Shown here in pieces: positions 49,360 to 60,575 of a DNA stretch of 64,000 bases. The stretch comes from Combretum micranthum (lineage: Eukaryota > Streptophyta > Magnoliopsida > Myrtales > Combretaceae): contig JAMXBD010001244.1 in the NCBI GenBank assembly GCA_024138025.1, positions 368,018-432,017 on the forward strand. The letters run 5' to 3'. Under the pieces are notes generated by a model. It saw nothing but the letters and a program-made list of their open reading frames with translations, ran no database searches and was not told where the DNA came from. Made by a program: the position numbers and the translations under genes. The stretch's first letter is position 1; each line of letters opens with the position of its first letter.

Positions 49360-50736
49360 TGCGATAATTAAATCATGTTTATCTATTATACATTTTATAG
49401 AAATCGAATGGAAATGGTACTTAAGTATGCTTAAATTGTTATTTCAGATCAGTAAGGACTTAAACAACAAATACAAGCAATTGGGAGAAGTTTCATGCAA
49501 ATTTGGGAAAGAAATCAAGCAAGGCCGCCATGCAAGTATCATGATAGTTTTGGTAATGTTTCGTAAATTCAACATATCTCTCTCATTCGAGCTCATATTG
49601 AGATGATATCAAATGCTACTGAAACATAATAGAGAGATCTTCAATTTTCATGTTTTGGGATTGAATGAATTCGGAATGCATCAGTGTCAAAATATGCCAT
49701 GAAGTTGCTACTATTATAGTGATGGTGTTCAGATTTTAGAAAATGATAGAGTTTGATAAATTGCAGATATCTCTCTCATATGATCTTTTTTTGATGTGAT
49801 TCAACCTCCTATAGAAAGAGGAGAGAAATATATACAACTTTCATTGTATAATTTGTGCTAAATTCCAATTGGAGTAAAGTCAAAATCACCATGAAGTTTC
49901 TACACATCAACACTGCTTAAAAGCTGTCATCTATCTTGCTTTGGAATTGATTTTACAATATACACCGGCTACTGGAGATTCAAGGCTGCCAGCTTTGAAG
50001 CCGTTGTACATTCAAAAATGCTCTCGAAAATCAAATTTTAAAAGAAGGCTAGCTAGATCCAAAAGTATACCGCTAGTGTAGCGTGCCGACGTATCTTTTC
50101 TACAACTTTTCATATATATACTTCTCGTGTTATATCTTTTGGAAAAAAAAAAAAACCCTAGGCACGATTTTCCTCTTTTTCCTTCATAGCTCCTTGATAG
50201 ATTAGGGTTTAGAACACTAAAGTAGTTAACTTTTTAATTTGATATCGGATTCTACATCGGATTCAAGTGGAAAACAACATTTGTGTTTGGATTTCAAGAA
50301 CATGATTCCATTGACAAGGTCATTTTATTCTTTTTCTTATATCCTCTTATTGGATGTTGTTTGATGCTTGATTTCTTGTGTTCTTAAATTGATTTTGAGT
50401 CTTTTATTTGGATTATATGATTGATGATTCCTATTGTTGATTGATTACTTGTTCACATTCGGATTATCAATGTTATTTCACAAAAATGCAATTTTGGTTT
50501 TAATATGGAATTCATGAATGACTAGGATTGTATTGGGAAATTCTTTTCTAATCGTCTATGTGAAATTCTAATTAGGATTACATTTCACATACGGATATGG
50601 GTTGTAATTCTATTAGGGTTTGGTGAATTAGAAAATAATTGTTAATTAATCACTTTCCTAGGAATAGGGAACATTGATTGATAATTTTAGGGTAATGGTT
50701 CATTTTGGGAAAAGGAATTGTTATCTTGTTCTTCAT
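49360..50736 (+). mobile_element. Truncated Athila/Tat-like LTR
   Basis: Starts about TGCGATAATTAAATC and is cut at 50736 by the Ogre-like LTR. Its style matches the other Athila-like LTRs: GGCTGCCAGCTTTG near 49990, then a TATA-rich stretch (50109-50117), then a leader. It has an internal duplication (49560-49910). The start is uncertain. Confidence 0.5.
49560..49910 (+). repeat. Two diverged direct repeats of about 170 bp
   Basis: ATATCTCTCTCAT occurs near 49569 and 49771; each is followed at similar spacing by GTCAAAAT and CATGAAGTT. A diverged tandem duplication in the LTR U3. Confidence 0.6.
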
Positions 50737-51024
50737 TGTAGACACCCAATTTTTGCCCAATTAAAAATTAGGCTTAAGTTTAGATTAAATTAATGTCATG
50801 ATGAGTTCATAAGATATAATAATAAAAATAATAAATAATAGTATAATAAAAAAGGAGAGAAAAGAGAAAATAGAAAAAAATAAAAAAAATAGAAGAATAA
50901 AATATGTATAATAAAATAATTAAATGAATAATAGTAATGTAAATAAATTATATGTAAGAAAAAATTAAAATAAATAATTATTTGAGCTTAATATAATATA
51001 TATTTTATTAGTCTTAAGTTTAGT

Positions 51025-51115
51025 GGGTTAGCTATATGACCAAGGCACATGCCAACGGCCTAACGGTTCAGACCATGGACACAGGAGCAAAGGGACCCGA
51101 GTTCGATCCTAGCCC
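51025..51115 (+). other. tRNA-like / pol III box-like segment in the Ogre-like LTR
   Basis: 91 bp starting GGGTTAG and ending CTAGCCC, which can pair like an acceptor stem with one G-U. GAGTTCGATCC at 51099-51109 fits a B box. The A box is weak. The T stem does not pair well, so this is not a working tRNA gene. It could be a tRNA-derived relic or SINE head. Confidence 0.4.
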
Positions 51116-52084
51116 AAGGCAGATTTTGCCTCTTTTTGTCCAATTTTTTTTCCCAAAAGACACATCGGTTCATCCACTTTGAGGCCTCATTTGAGCAATG
51201 AATCTTTGTGTTTTTCGAAATTAATTATACAGACACAAACTAGGCATGGGATACATCACATCTATACACAATTCGTGCATTATTTCATCCCAAAAGGCAC
51301 ATTAATTGAGACATGAAAATTGGGAAAAATTCGAATGGACATGATTTTTCAAATTTTAAATTGGCCGAATTGTGTTCTTTGATCAAATTAAACACACTTA
51401 ATCGAAGAGTTATGATGTATAAACATAAGATTCGTGATCAATTTGAACAACAATCACGAATCGAGTCCCAATTTTGAATCGTTCTTATTTGAAAAAGTAT
51501 AACGATTCGTGATTCAAAAATTGAACAAGTACGAAGCTTCGAAATGACAAATTGTTTCGAAATCTATAAATAGGATCACCCCACAACAGAAAGCACAATT
51601 CAATTTCGCAAAATACACACTACACGATCGAGATCTGAAAATAGAGTAGAAAGTGTTCGAATTGCAAAATTTGCAAATTCGAAGTGATCGGGAGGATTTC
51701 GATCCAATTAAAGAGTGTTAGGATCATCTAGGAAGTGTTTTTGATTGATTATAGTGTTTAGAATTGCTCGAATTGCATTTGGAATTTCTGCAAATTTTTC
51801 GAAAATTTTTTATCCTTGCCGCCGTTGAGCCACCACACGAACCGCCTTTTGGTGGTTCTGGGAGTGAACCACCACCACAACGGACGCAGCACCTCAATCC
51901 ACGTCGGGCCGACAAGGTTGTAGCCTTCGAAAACCACCAGGAGCGGCCAGAGAAACGCTCGAAAGGTAGCGTGATCGTCTTCTTCGACGGGAGCTCCGAG
52001 ACCGACCCGAATCCGAATCCAACCCGGTCGGTCATCGGTCAACGGTGGTCGGTCGTCGGTCAACGGTCATCGGTCAAAAGTCAG

Positions 52085-52209
52085 CAGATCCTGTGGTCCA
52101 GATTTGATCAGAAGATCCTGTGGTCCATATTTGATCAGAGGATCCTACGGTCCAGATTTGATCAGCAGATCCTACGCTCCAGATTTGATCAGTGATCCAC
52201 GGTCCAGAT
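52085..52209 (+). repeat. 27-bp tandem repeat in the Ogre-like LTR
   Basis: GATCCTGTGGTCCAGATTTG-type units start at 52087, 52114, 52141 and 52168, with a degenerate fifth at 52194. It lies after the TATA box, so it would be transcribed. Confidence 0.9.
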
Positions 52210-53650
52210 CGCGAGTCAATTCCATCAGAACGGTCAGATTTAGTCCAAGTCAGATGCTCCAGATCTGATCGAGAAATCCAACGGTCCAGGTTAGTCCGCA
52301 ATATTTTATTAGTTATTTATTATATATTTAATTTCGGAAATGGAAAAAATAGGAAAAAATTAATAAAAATTCGTAAAAAATCCAGAAAAATTCAGAAAAT
52401 TAGAATAATTATTTTTAATATAAATTTACATGTTTTAGCAATTTTTGATATTTTTGGATATTTTTTAATATTATTTGCATATAAATTGATCTTTAAATAT
52501 ATATTTGATGCATGAGATGTTTGTTTTTTTGTATTTTAATTTTGTTATGATATATTTTGAATATGTCTGTACATATGTGATGTTTATTTATTTTGAGAAA
52601 TAATAATTGTAATAGATTTTTTAAAACAAAATTGTTGTTGAATAATAAAGATAAATTGTTTTTTTTTTTTTAATCATGATATTGATCAAATTTTTACTAT
52701 GAAGATATTAATCAAGTTTTTATCAAAATTATCTTTATAATTTTCTATGAAGATAATACTCAAAGTTTTCAAATTATTTTCATAAATTGACTTTGAAAAT
52801 AATTAAAGTTGTTCAAAAATTTTTCATAAATTTGCTATGAAAATATTCAGTATTGTTTAATCAAAATTGATTTTCATGTAGCATTAAATTAGCCATGAAT
52901 TATCATAAATTAATGATTTTTGAACTTAGAAATATATTTTTTATGAAATAAAATTCAATTGATTAGATCATGGATCATCAAAATTAGTTTTCATAAAAAT
53001 TCAAAATTTAATAACTTAAAGTGAGAATAGTTTAAAAATATAAATTGATCAACGAACTAAGTTCTTTATAAAGAACTACGTTTTGTCTGATCTCGATTAG
53101 CGAGTACGTAGGCACCTACGGGGCGACAATAAAATTAGAAAAAATATATTTGTTTTGATAGTTTGAATAATCATTTTGTGTTTTTTATAAGTTTTTTAAA
53201 AAAAAGGAAAAATACAAATGTTTGTTGATATTTAATCCTAAGAAAAAATATAAAAAAAAAATGCTGATTAAACTTGTAGATATTTGTTTTATAAATGTTT
53301 TGTTTGAATTTTTTAATATAGAAAAGGATAAATTCTAAATTTTAAATTTAAAGTGGTAACGCTTAGGTTTTAATAGGTTAGCCCCCGAACTAAGATATCT
53401 GGTATTTTTTAAAAAAATTTGATTTTTAAATCAAACTTTTCGCAGACTAGGGCTAAGTTAGGATTAACCGAACCATTAATCCTGGCTTTCTTTTTTTCTC
53501 GATTTATATCGGGTGGCGACTCTTAAAAAGTTTTCACAAAATTAAAATTCTTTTAACCCTTAGTCGAGGATTCATGTTAAATGGTTAGGGTTTAATATGA
53601 ATCGGGTTAGGAGAAATGAACCGGATGATTTTCAAAATCCAGGCTCGACA
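52210..53650. other. AT-rich remainder of the Ogre-like LTR
   Basis: No coding frames. The last part, with the phrase GGGTGGCGACTC near 53511, echoes the primer site that follows the LTR. Confidence 0.6.
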
Positions 53651-53653
53651 GCT

Positions 53654-53671
53654 TGGCGACTCCACTGGGGA
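53654..53671 (+). promoter_or_regulatory. Primer binding site, arginine-tRNA type
   Basis: TGGCGACTCCACTGGGGA, 3 bases after the LTR. This is the form seen in Ogre/Tat elements. Confidence 0.85.
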
Positions 53672-54859
53672 CTCGCTTATTTTTTTTAAGAGGGCTAGCC
53701 ACTTAAGTTTAAAATTTAAAATTTATCTTTATTTTTGTAATTGTGTGATTATATGTTTGTAGTGTTTTTGTATATGTCTGTGACTTAGATTTTAAATTAG
53801 TTCATTTCATTCACATGTGCATTTGCATTCATGCACACAATGTGTGCTAGATACGGTCGAACCCAGGCCATCTTAAGAGCCTAAGCGAGGAGTTCGAAGT
53901 AAGGTCCGGGGGCTGTGGTTTCACCCTCTAGATCAGGAAGAAAGACTCCCACTCGGTTTAGCCTTATGATTTGCTAGACCGGGGAACCTATAGAACCCTT
54001 ACCAAATCATGCATTCATTCATGGGATTTGACCAATTTTTTCAAAAAATGGAGTCGTAAATTTTTAAATATTTAGGATTTGTCTACCTAATAGGGTTTTT
54101 ATAAATCCTCAGGAATGATTTCCTCGAATCGGACAGTAACGATTAGCCTATGGGTCTCTCTCAAGGAACCCCGAGTAGAGACTTTCAAGGATCCATGTGT
54201 TAACTGGACCGATGGTTGATCAGTTTTGACCCGATCAACAATCTTTCATTAAGGATAGGTTGGGCCCGATCCTCAATTTACTAAAGTCCAAGTTCCATTT
54301 ACCATGTTTCGAGCCTTGTTCATTCTTGGGAAACCCAATGAAGTGGCATTCCGTCTAGGTCAACACGTGCTAAGTCCAACCATGAAGAATATGCTAGGTT
54401 GATCAAGCCCCACCCACTCCGAAGGGATCTATGTACCAACCTTACTCAAAGTCCGATCCGCATCATTTCAGAATTTTTTGGACTAAAAAGAGAAGCAGTA
54501 ATTGAAGCATGAAGTCCTCAAGCTCAAACGTAATAACAACACAGTTTTGGGCTTTTCTCATCAGAGACCACTGTATAGAAACTTTCAAGGACCCTATTCT
54601 CTTATTGGACCGATGGTTGATTGGCTTCAACCCGATACAACAGTCATTTATCAAGGTAAGCTTAGCCTAATTCTCAACTTGCCAAAGGTTAGGTTCCCTT
54701 TACCATGTTCTGGGCCCTAAGTCATTTATGGAGCCAGAAGAGGAAGGTTTCGTTGGGGCAGCGCGTACTAGGCCTAAGCAACGAGGAATATGCTAGGTTG
54801 TTGCAAGCTCTACCACTTTAGAAGGAATTTATATGCAGATCTCATGTGGCCTAGCCTGC
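53672..54859 (+). other. Ogre-like leader and start of ORF1, degenerate
   Basis: The leader contains CGGTCGAACCCAGGCCATC near 53858, typical of this group's 5' UTR. From about 54160 the text looks like decayed coding sequence. A segment of about 250-300 bp is present twice (about 54175-54400 and 54575-54800), sharing GACTTTCAAGGA or AACTTTCAAGGA, TTGGACCGATGGTTGAT or CTGGACCGATGGTTGAT, TTACCATGTT and GAATATGCTAGGTTG. Stops occur in all frames. Confidence 0.6.
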
Positions 54860-56432
54860 TGATAGACATGAAATGTCCATATCTTAATGGTTGATTAAGT
54901 AAAATCTAGGGCTTAATGTTATGTTTTTATTCAAGAATTGATACTTAATTTAGAATATTTTCAATGCAGGTGACTTTGGACTATAACAACTCATTTTGAA
55001 GCAATTAAGAGGAATGGGAACTCAATTATTTCCAAAGTAACAAGGAACCAAGATATATCACAGGTGAGATAGGAAAGAATTGGAGCCACAGTAAAAATCA
55101 CACCCTTTTGGGTAACCGTGATATGAAAATTATTGAAGATAGCAAGTATCACACCCCTTTAGTCGCTCGTGATTGAGCCCGTGATAGGAGAATTTCAAGC
55201 AATCACTCCCTTTTGGTCGTCCGTGATCTGAAACTTGAAGAGGCACGATAACTTAAAATGCACGAATATGACTTTTATGTTTCTTTTCACTAAATAGTAT
55301 GTTTTCTACTTAAGGTCGTATATTTTCATCAGATGCCTTTCTAAGTAATTGGGTGATTGTAAAATACACACACCTATTCCAACAAAAAAAAAGATAGACA
55401 TTATCACGCCCTCTCATCTCTTTCATTATAATTATAGGACCTTGACATCTTGGAGAACCTCTCCTTCCTACAAGGAGGGAGAGGGTTTGTTCGTAGTGAT
55501 TATATTTGTTCATAGTATGTGTTGGTGATCTTATATTTGTTTGAAAGTTGTAATTTTTCCTCAAGAACTTGAGAAAGTCAAAGGATTCATGTTGTCCATG
55601 TGTTGTGTGCAAGACTCCAAATCTTCATCCAAATTCAGTATAAGGGGTTTTGTCCTTTCTCTACTCTCTCTTCTCTTCTCTTCTATTGTGTTTATTCTTT
55701 TTGTTTTTGTTTATTTATTGTTCTGTCATTATGTATGAGTAGAGAATAGGATTTATTCACAGGATTAACTTGAATTTGATCATTAAAGTTCAATTCATCT
55801 AATAATTATCTAGTTCTAGTAAATAGAATTAATAGTTTCAAGAAGTAGTGAAGGCGCAACACCTTCTTGACCAGATTTTAATGGAAGACATCGAGAGATG
55901 ATTCCATTGAATAGATCTTGTTTACTAGGCGAGTCGCTCATAGTGAGACTTTCTGTATTTGTTTGGAGAATTCAGAAATAATTTAATCTTAATGCAACAT
56001 TAAAGTGGTTGTTAATCAAGAAGAGATTTCAGTGGACACACTTTTTGTTAGATGTAAATGCTTCTAAGAAGAACATTTACTTGCTTAATAGATTCTTGTA
56101 GATAACAATCATTAGAGACACATATGTGTGAATTCATGTTAAGGAAATGAATGAATCTGACCGTGTTTGTTGTGTTTTGTCTTTATTGTTGTGTTATTCA
56201 TATAAGTTTGTATAATTCTCAATTTTAGTTTAATTAACATTTATCTTATCTATTCTCTTAATCGATCTGCTAGATAATGGGAAGATTAGAGTAGTACTAG
56301 TGGTTGAAAATATTCCTGTGGAGACGACCCTATACTCTACTCTATGCTACTAAAATGATAGGTGCACTTGCCTGTTAAAACCAAGTTTAGGAGTAGAATA
56401 TTAGGTTTATAAATCATAAAACTCAACAATCA
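54860..56432 (+). mobile_element. Athila/Tat-like solo LTR in the Ogre-like element
   Basis: 1573 bp, TGATAGACATG...CAACAATCA, flanked by CCTGC (54855-54859) and CCCGC (56433-56437), one mismatch. Ends with the GTGGAGACGACCC phrase found in Athila LTRs. Contains inverted ATCAC/GTGAT repeats at 55078-55240. Confidence 0.8.
55078..55240 (+). repeat. ATCAC...GTGAT inverted-repeat cluster
   Basis: Three successive units of the type ATCACACCC...CCGTGAT in about 160 bp, each able to fold back on itself. Confidence 0.65.
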
Positions 56433-56992
56433 CCCGCTTCATTTCAGACTTCCTAGGGGTCAAAAGAGGAGTAATAATCGATGCCATGAAAGACTGCAAT
56501 GAGTACTACATCAGTCTGACTACTTGATAGATTGGTTTGGGATCCTCGATGACTTTAAAAGCAAGCAAAGTTCTTTTTGTGTACTAACTGACATTTGGGA
56601 AGAAAACAAAGTCAATGCCTTCATAATTGCTGCCTTCGCCACCATCCTATTCCCTCATGGAAACCTATTAATCCATTTCCAAGTCATTGAGCTTGTTGCA
56701 CAATACCTAGTTAGCAAGCCATATGTCCTTGCCTTATTGGTTGAACAGATCCAGAGTCTGAATCATATCAAATCTAAAGGCTGAGGCAACTTCAAAGCTA
56801 GCATGCACCTGATAATGGTTTGGTTTGCCAGCCACACAACTATTATGGGCGAGATTTAGCTAATGGAGCCCTTGTTCATCCTAACTATGATCTTATCCAG
56901 TCTTTTGAACAAGTCCACATGGAAGATGATGAGCCCTTTGGAGCATAATGCTCTCCTAGAAGACATGAGACCAGAAGATTACCTGTGGCAAG
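56433..56992 (+). pseudogene. Ogre-like ORF1 protein (DUF7745-like), middle part
   Basis: The frame 56524-56784 reads WEENKVNAFIIAAFATILFP, then VSKPYVLALLVEQIQSLN. This matches the pattern of the plant-mobile-domain-like ORF1 protein (DUF7745) that precedes gag in Ogre-type elements: a W...AF..AI.G..LFP-like block, a helix, then LAETI.SLN-like. Its role is not known. The frame continues past a stop at 56782 and ends where T8 inserted. The continuation is at 60866. Confidence 0.6.
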
Positions 56993-59435
56993 TGTAAACC
57001 CCTAATTTTTTTGGTAATATCAAGTTCAAACCCTAAATCGGAAAGTTAACGAAAACCTAAGTCAACAAATTCCTAGGAAACCCTAGTAGTTTGGATCCGG
57101 TAATCCCGTATTCTTAAACCAAGGAGTCGGAATATAAGTAAAGGGTGTAGTTTGGTTTGTAATAATACTAGGATGCTTTAAAAGATAAGATTAGTGAATT
57201 TTTGATCTATTTCGAATCCGATCGGGTATAGACTTCGAAAAGTGTGTCCTAGGGCTCGAAATATTAAATATATGATATTAGTACCGTTAGAATCATAATT
57301 TCGTAAGATTTCCTAATATATCAATTACATAATTTTTCGGGTTATAAAAATTACAATTATAACCTTTTTATCGTATTTTCATTACTACCAATACTTTAAA
57401 TGTCAGATCTACTTTTTGATTTCTTCTACACTATTCATAAATACAACTACCCATAACCTATTTCTTACATCCTTACATCCTACTATTACAATTTCATCAT
57501 TTTCCTTACAATTTACTTTTCCAATATAACTTTTATCATTTAAATTACTTATTTAATTCCAAAACTTACACAACATAACACCTCTCTCTCTCTTTTTCTC
57601 TAGAACCGGTGCCCCCTCCCCATTTTTCCCTCTCTAATTTGTTTTATTTTCTTTTGTTTAATCCAAAGCAAACCCTAATCCATTTCCCTATATATATATA
57701 TATATATATATACACTTCCTTATGCCCACTTCATTTCACTTTTCTTTCTTTCTTCCTTTTCTCTTTAGAAAATTTTTGCAAAAACTCTCTTTTTTTGTCT
57801 CAAAACCGTGAGCTCTCTTTCTCTCTATACACACATACTTTGAATTTTTCTTTCAAGTTTCTTACTCCACACAACCAATAGGTAATAGATCTATACTTTA
57901 GTATCTTAAAACATGTAATGGCAAGTTCATTCTTGTGTGATTCCACATAAAAATCCTCATGAGCTTCAAGGTAGGGATGTGGAAACACTTGAACATGAGA
58001 TCCTTGCCATCACAATATTTTAGATCTTGTTATTTGAGTTATTTTGCTATTATCTTGTTTTATTTTCAAGTTATGTTGTTATTACTAATGATTTGTGCAT
58101 ATCTTCATCATTCATATAACCATCATAGTGTTTATGCATTGATGACTAGTATAGTAAACTAGATCTAGTTGTTTTAGGTTCATACATGCATTAGATTTTT
58201 GTTTTATGTTCTTAAATAACTTGTAATAGCTTGATGATGGTAGAAAAGTATTAGAAAGCTCAAGATCCATTTTGGTTTCAACAAAAATAACTTTTGCAAA
58301 TTCGGATAAAAAAGGAACCATATTTAGAAAAGCTATTTTTCAACTTCAAAATGTGTATTTTTCATTTAAAATGAAGGACTTAGGGAATAGATATTAAATG
58401 AATGATATTGATGAGAAAAGCTTAGATCTACTAAGGAATATTTTCAAAACAAAGGCAAGTTTACGAAAGTTATATTTCAATCTCAAAAATAAGTTTTAAA
58501 TTCATAATAAAAGAAGCTTGAAATGTAAACACCCATTTTTCAACTTCAAATCAAGATTTTTATTAAAGAAATGGAAGCCTTAAGGGGTATGTTTGATTAG
58601 GAAATGGTTTTTGAAAGACTAAATGAGTTTTACAAAGAAAACAAACTCAAATGAATTTTTCAAAATTCGGATTTAAAAATAACCATTATTTAAACACCAA
58701 TTTCCAAGTGCCAAAATGATAATTTTTATAGGAAAATGAAAGTCCTAGGGCATATATGTAATAAAGACCCAATTTTGACAAGAATAAGAGAGGTTTATCA
58801 AAATACAATCTTAGAACAATAAATGGTTTCCAAGAATAGGTGAAATAATGTTTTCACTCTTTAAAATCTTGTAAAATTCATACGTAGGTAAACCACCTAT
58901 TTAAACATCTATTTTCTAACCCCTAAAATGAAGGTATCTATTAAAATAATGAAGGTGATGGCTATATAGGTCATCAAGGTTACGTTTTGATGAAAGCAAA
59001 TGTGATTTTTCAAGAAAGAACACCACCTTTCTTAAGTCTAGTAAATTTCAAAAGTTTTGCAAAGTAGAAGTTTTTCAAAAAAGAATTCTTGATACTATTA
59101 CATTAAGGATATGCATATAGATAGTTCATTCCATGACCTTCATGATAATAGCTGTAGGTATTGCATATATACATGATGCACTTGTAGAAACAAAGTTAGA
59201 AAAGTAAGGTCACATACTTCTTATTTGATAGTGTCTAAGTACATGAGAAATTAGAAATTTCCAACATTCATGAATCATGCATGGTATTGAGTTTTATATT
59301 TATATAATAGAGTCTTATAAGATATAATGATAGCTAAGTATCTATTAAAGCTTTAATATGATGTTTGTTTTGAGGTTAGAAGTTGAATGTGGAATGGAAA
59401 TTCGTATAGTATTCTGTACGTTACTGTTCATAGAC

Positions 59436-59572
59436 TAAACGACCTTTTTTGTTGGAAATAACTCTAGAAATAGATAGCTCTTGTGAATAGGTAGAAATCG
59501 GTATATAATATGCGAAATTCGAGTTAAAATGACCAAGTTATGGCCGTTTTAAGTTGAAATTTCCTCTTAGAC
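59436..59572 (+). other. Conserved block of T8
   Basis: Same block as 19469-19605. The inverted repeat is TTAAAATG with CGTTTTAA, still pairing through one U-G. Confidence 0.65.
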
Positions 59573-60010
59573 GAATTATGATGAACTTGTTAGAATAGAA
59601 ATTGTAAGTTCATTCAAACTTCATAGAAATACTCATTAGGATTATTTCTTTTTATTAGGAGACTTGAGAGACGGACTAGACTTTCTTGAGGACTATTATG
59701 ATTAAGTGGATTTCCGCTATGGCAAAGTGAGTTCATTTCTTAAATAGTTGTCCTCATGTATGTGCTTGTAATCGTAGTGACATTAGAATTAGGGAAAGAT
59801 ATAATTGTGATGAGTTGTGATCTAATCTTGGTTGAATGAATGTTAAGTATATGAGACGAGACTTGTTGTAAAAATATTGTATGAGCTAGTATAGACTTGA
59901 ATTGTCTGAAATTCCCTATGATCGCTCTTAACCTACATAACTAACATGCCACGATTATATGAATATACTGTACATGCATATCACGTAGTGAGTTACATTG
60001 CATTAGCAAC

Positions 60011-60036
60011 TATACCTTTGGTGAGACAAAGGTATA
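60011..60036 (+). other. Hairpin H4 of T8
   Basis: TATACCTTTG pairs exactly with CAAAGGTATA around the loop GTGAGA. Confidence 0.8.
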
Positions 60037-60553
60037 TTAGGAGGGGTGGGGGCCTGTGTTAACATTAAGCATGCGGGATCGCTCAAGTTAATGGAAGTGG
60101 GGTAGGCACTTGCAACTACTATATAAAACAATGGATGTAATATAACTAAGAGAAAGAGATGGGCATTATGGTTGCATGACTTATGGATCATTCCACTCAA
60201 GATTGGAATTATGGTTGCATGACTTATGGACCACCCCAACCCCGAATGGAGGGCATAAATCCATTCACATATGGCTACCGAAAGTCATATGCTTGTATGC
60301 TCATGTGCTTGTGCATTTCATACGGATGTTAATAACTTGTCTGTTATATACTGTTGTTGAGTATTAAATATTTGGAAGTAAATCTTACTAAGCTCGTAAG
60401 CTTATACCCTAAAGTTTTCTGTTGTAGTATGAATGTTTATGGCTATCTCCGAAGCACACTTTCCTCAGGTATAACTTTTGGACTCTAAGGAACTTTTTGA
60501 AGAAGTCGGGACATAGATGTAGGTGTAGACTTCTAGTTAAGTCTTTTAAATCA

Positions 60554-60575
60554 ATATATATATATATATATATAT
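60554..60575 (+). repeat. AT dinucleotide microsatellite
   Basis: About eleven AT units in T8. Confidence 0.9.

Larger units (their letters stand above)
45960..49360 (-). mobile_element. L1-type LINE, 3'-truncated and degenerate
   Basis: A minus-strand non-LTR retrotransposon with endonuclease, RT and part of the region after the RT. The ordinary 3' tail and poly(A) are not seen: LINE sequence runs to within about 50 bases of the T4 primer site. Either T4's internal region was lost in a deletion that joined the two, or one inserted into the other and decayed. The 5' boundary near 49360 is where a different LTR-like sequence starts. Confidence 0.85.
50737..53650 (+). repeat. 5' LTR of an Ogre/Tat-like Gypsy element
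   Basis: 2914 bp from TGTAGACACCC to GGCTCGACA, immediately before an arginine-tRNA-type primer site. TATA box TATAAATA at 51565-51572. It contains a tRNA-like segment (51025-51115), CGGTC-type short repeats (52025-52080) and a 27-bp repeat array (52085-52209). The 143-aa frame at 51764-52195 is inside the LTR and reads through the repeats, so it is probably not a gene. The 5 bases before the LTR are TTCAT; no partner LTR is in the window. Confidence 0.85.

Noticed and set aside
51025..51115. Functional tRNA gene
   Set aside because: Weak A box and unpaired T stem. Kept only as a tRNA-like segment.
51764..52195. 143-aa frame in the Ogre-like LTR
   Set aside because: Inside an LTR, reading through short tandem repeats whose unit length is a multiple of three. 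No family resemblance.
54463..54720. Overlapping frames on both strands in the Ogre-like ORF1 region
   Set aside because: Neither is kept in the second copy of the duplicated segment, and the phrases shift frame. Treated as decayed coding sequence.
55310..55738. Frames of 65-100 codons in the solo LTR
   Set aside because: LTR interior with no motif; ends are defined by the LTR and not by these frames.
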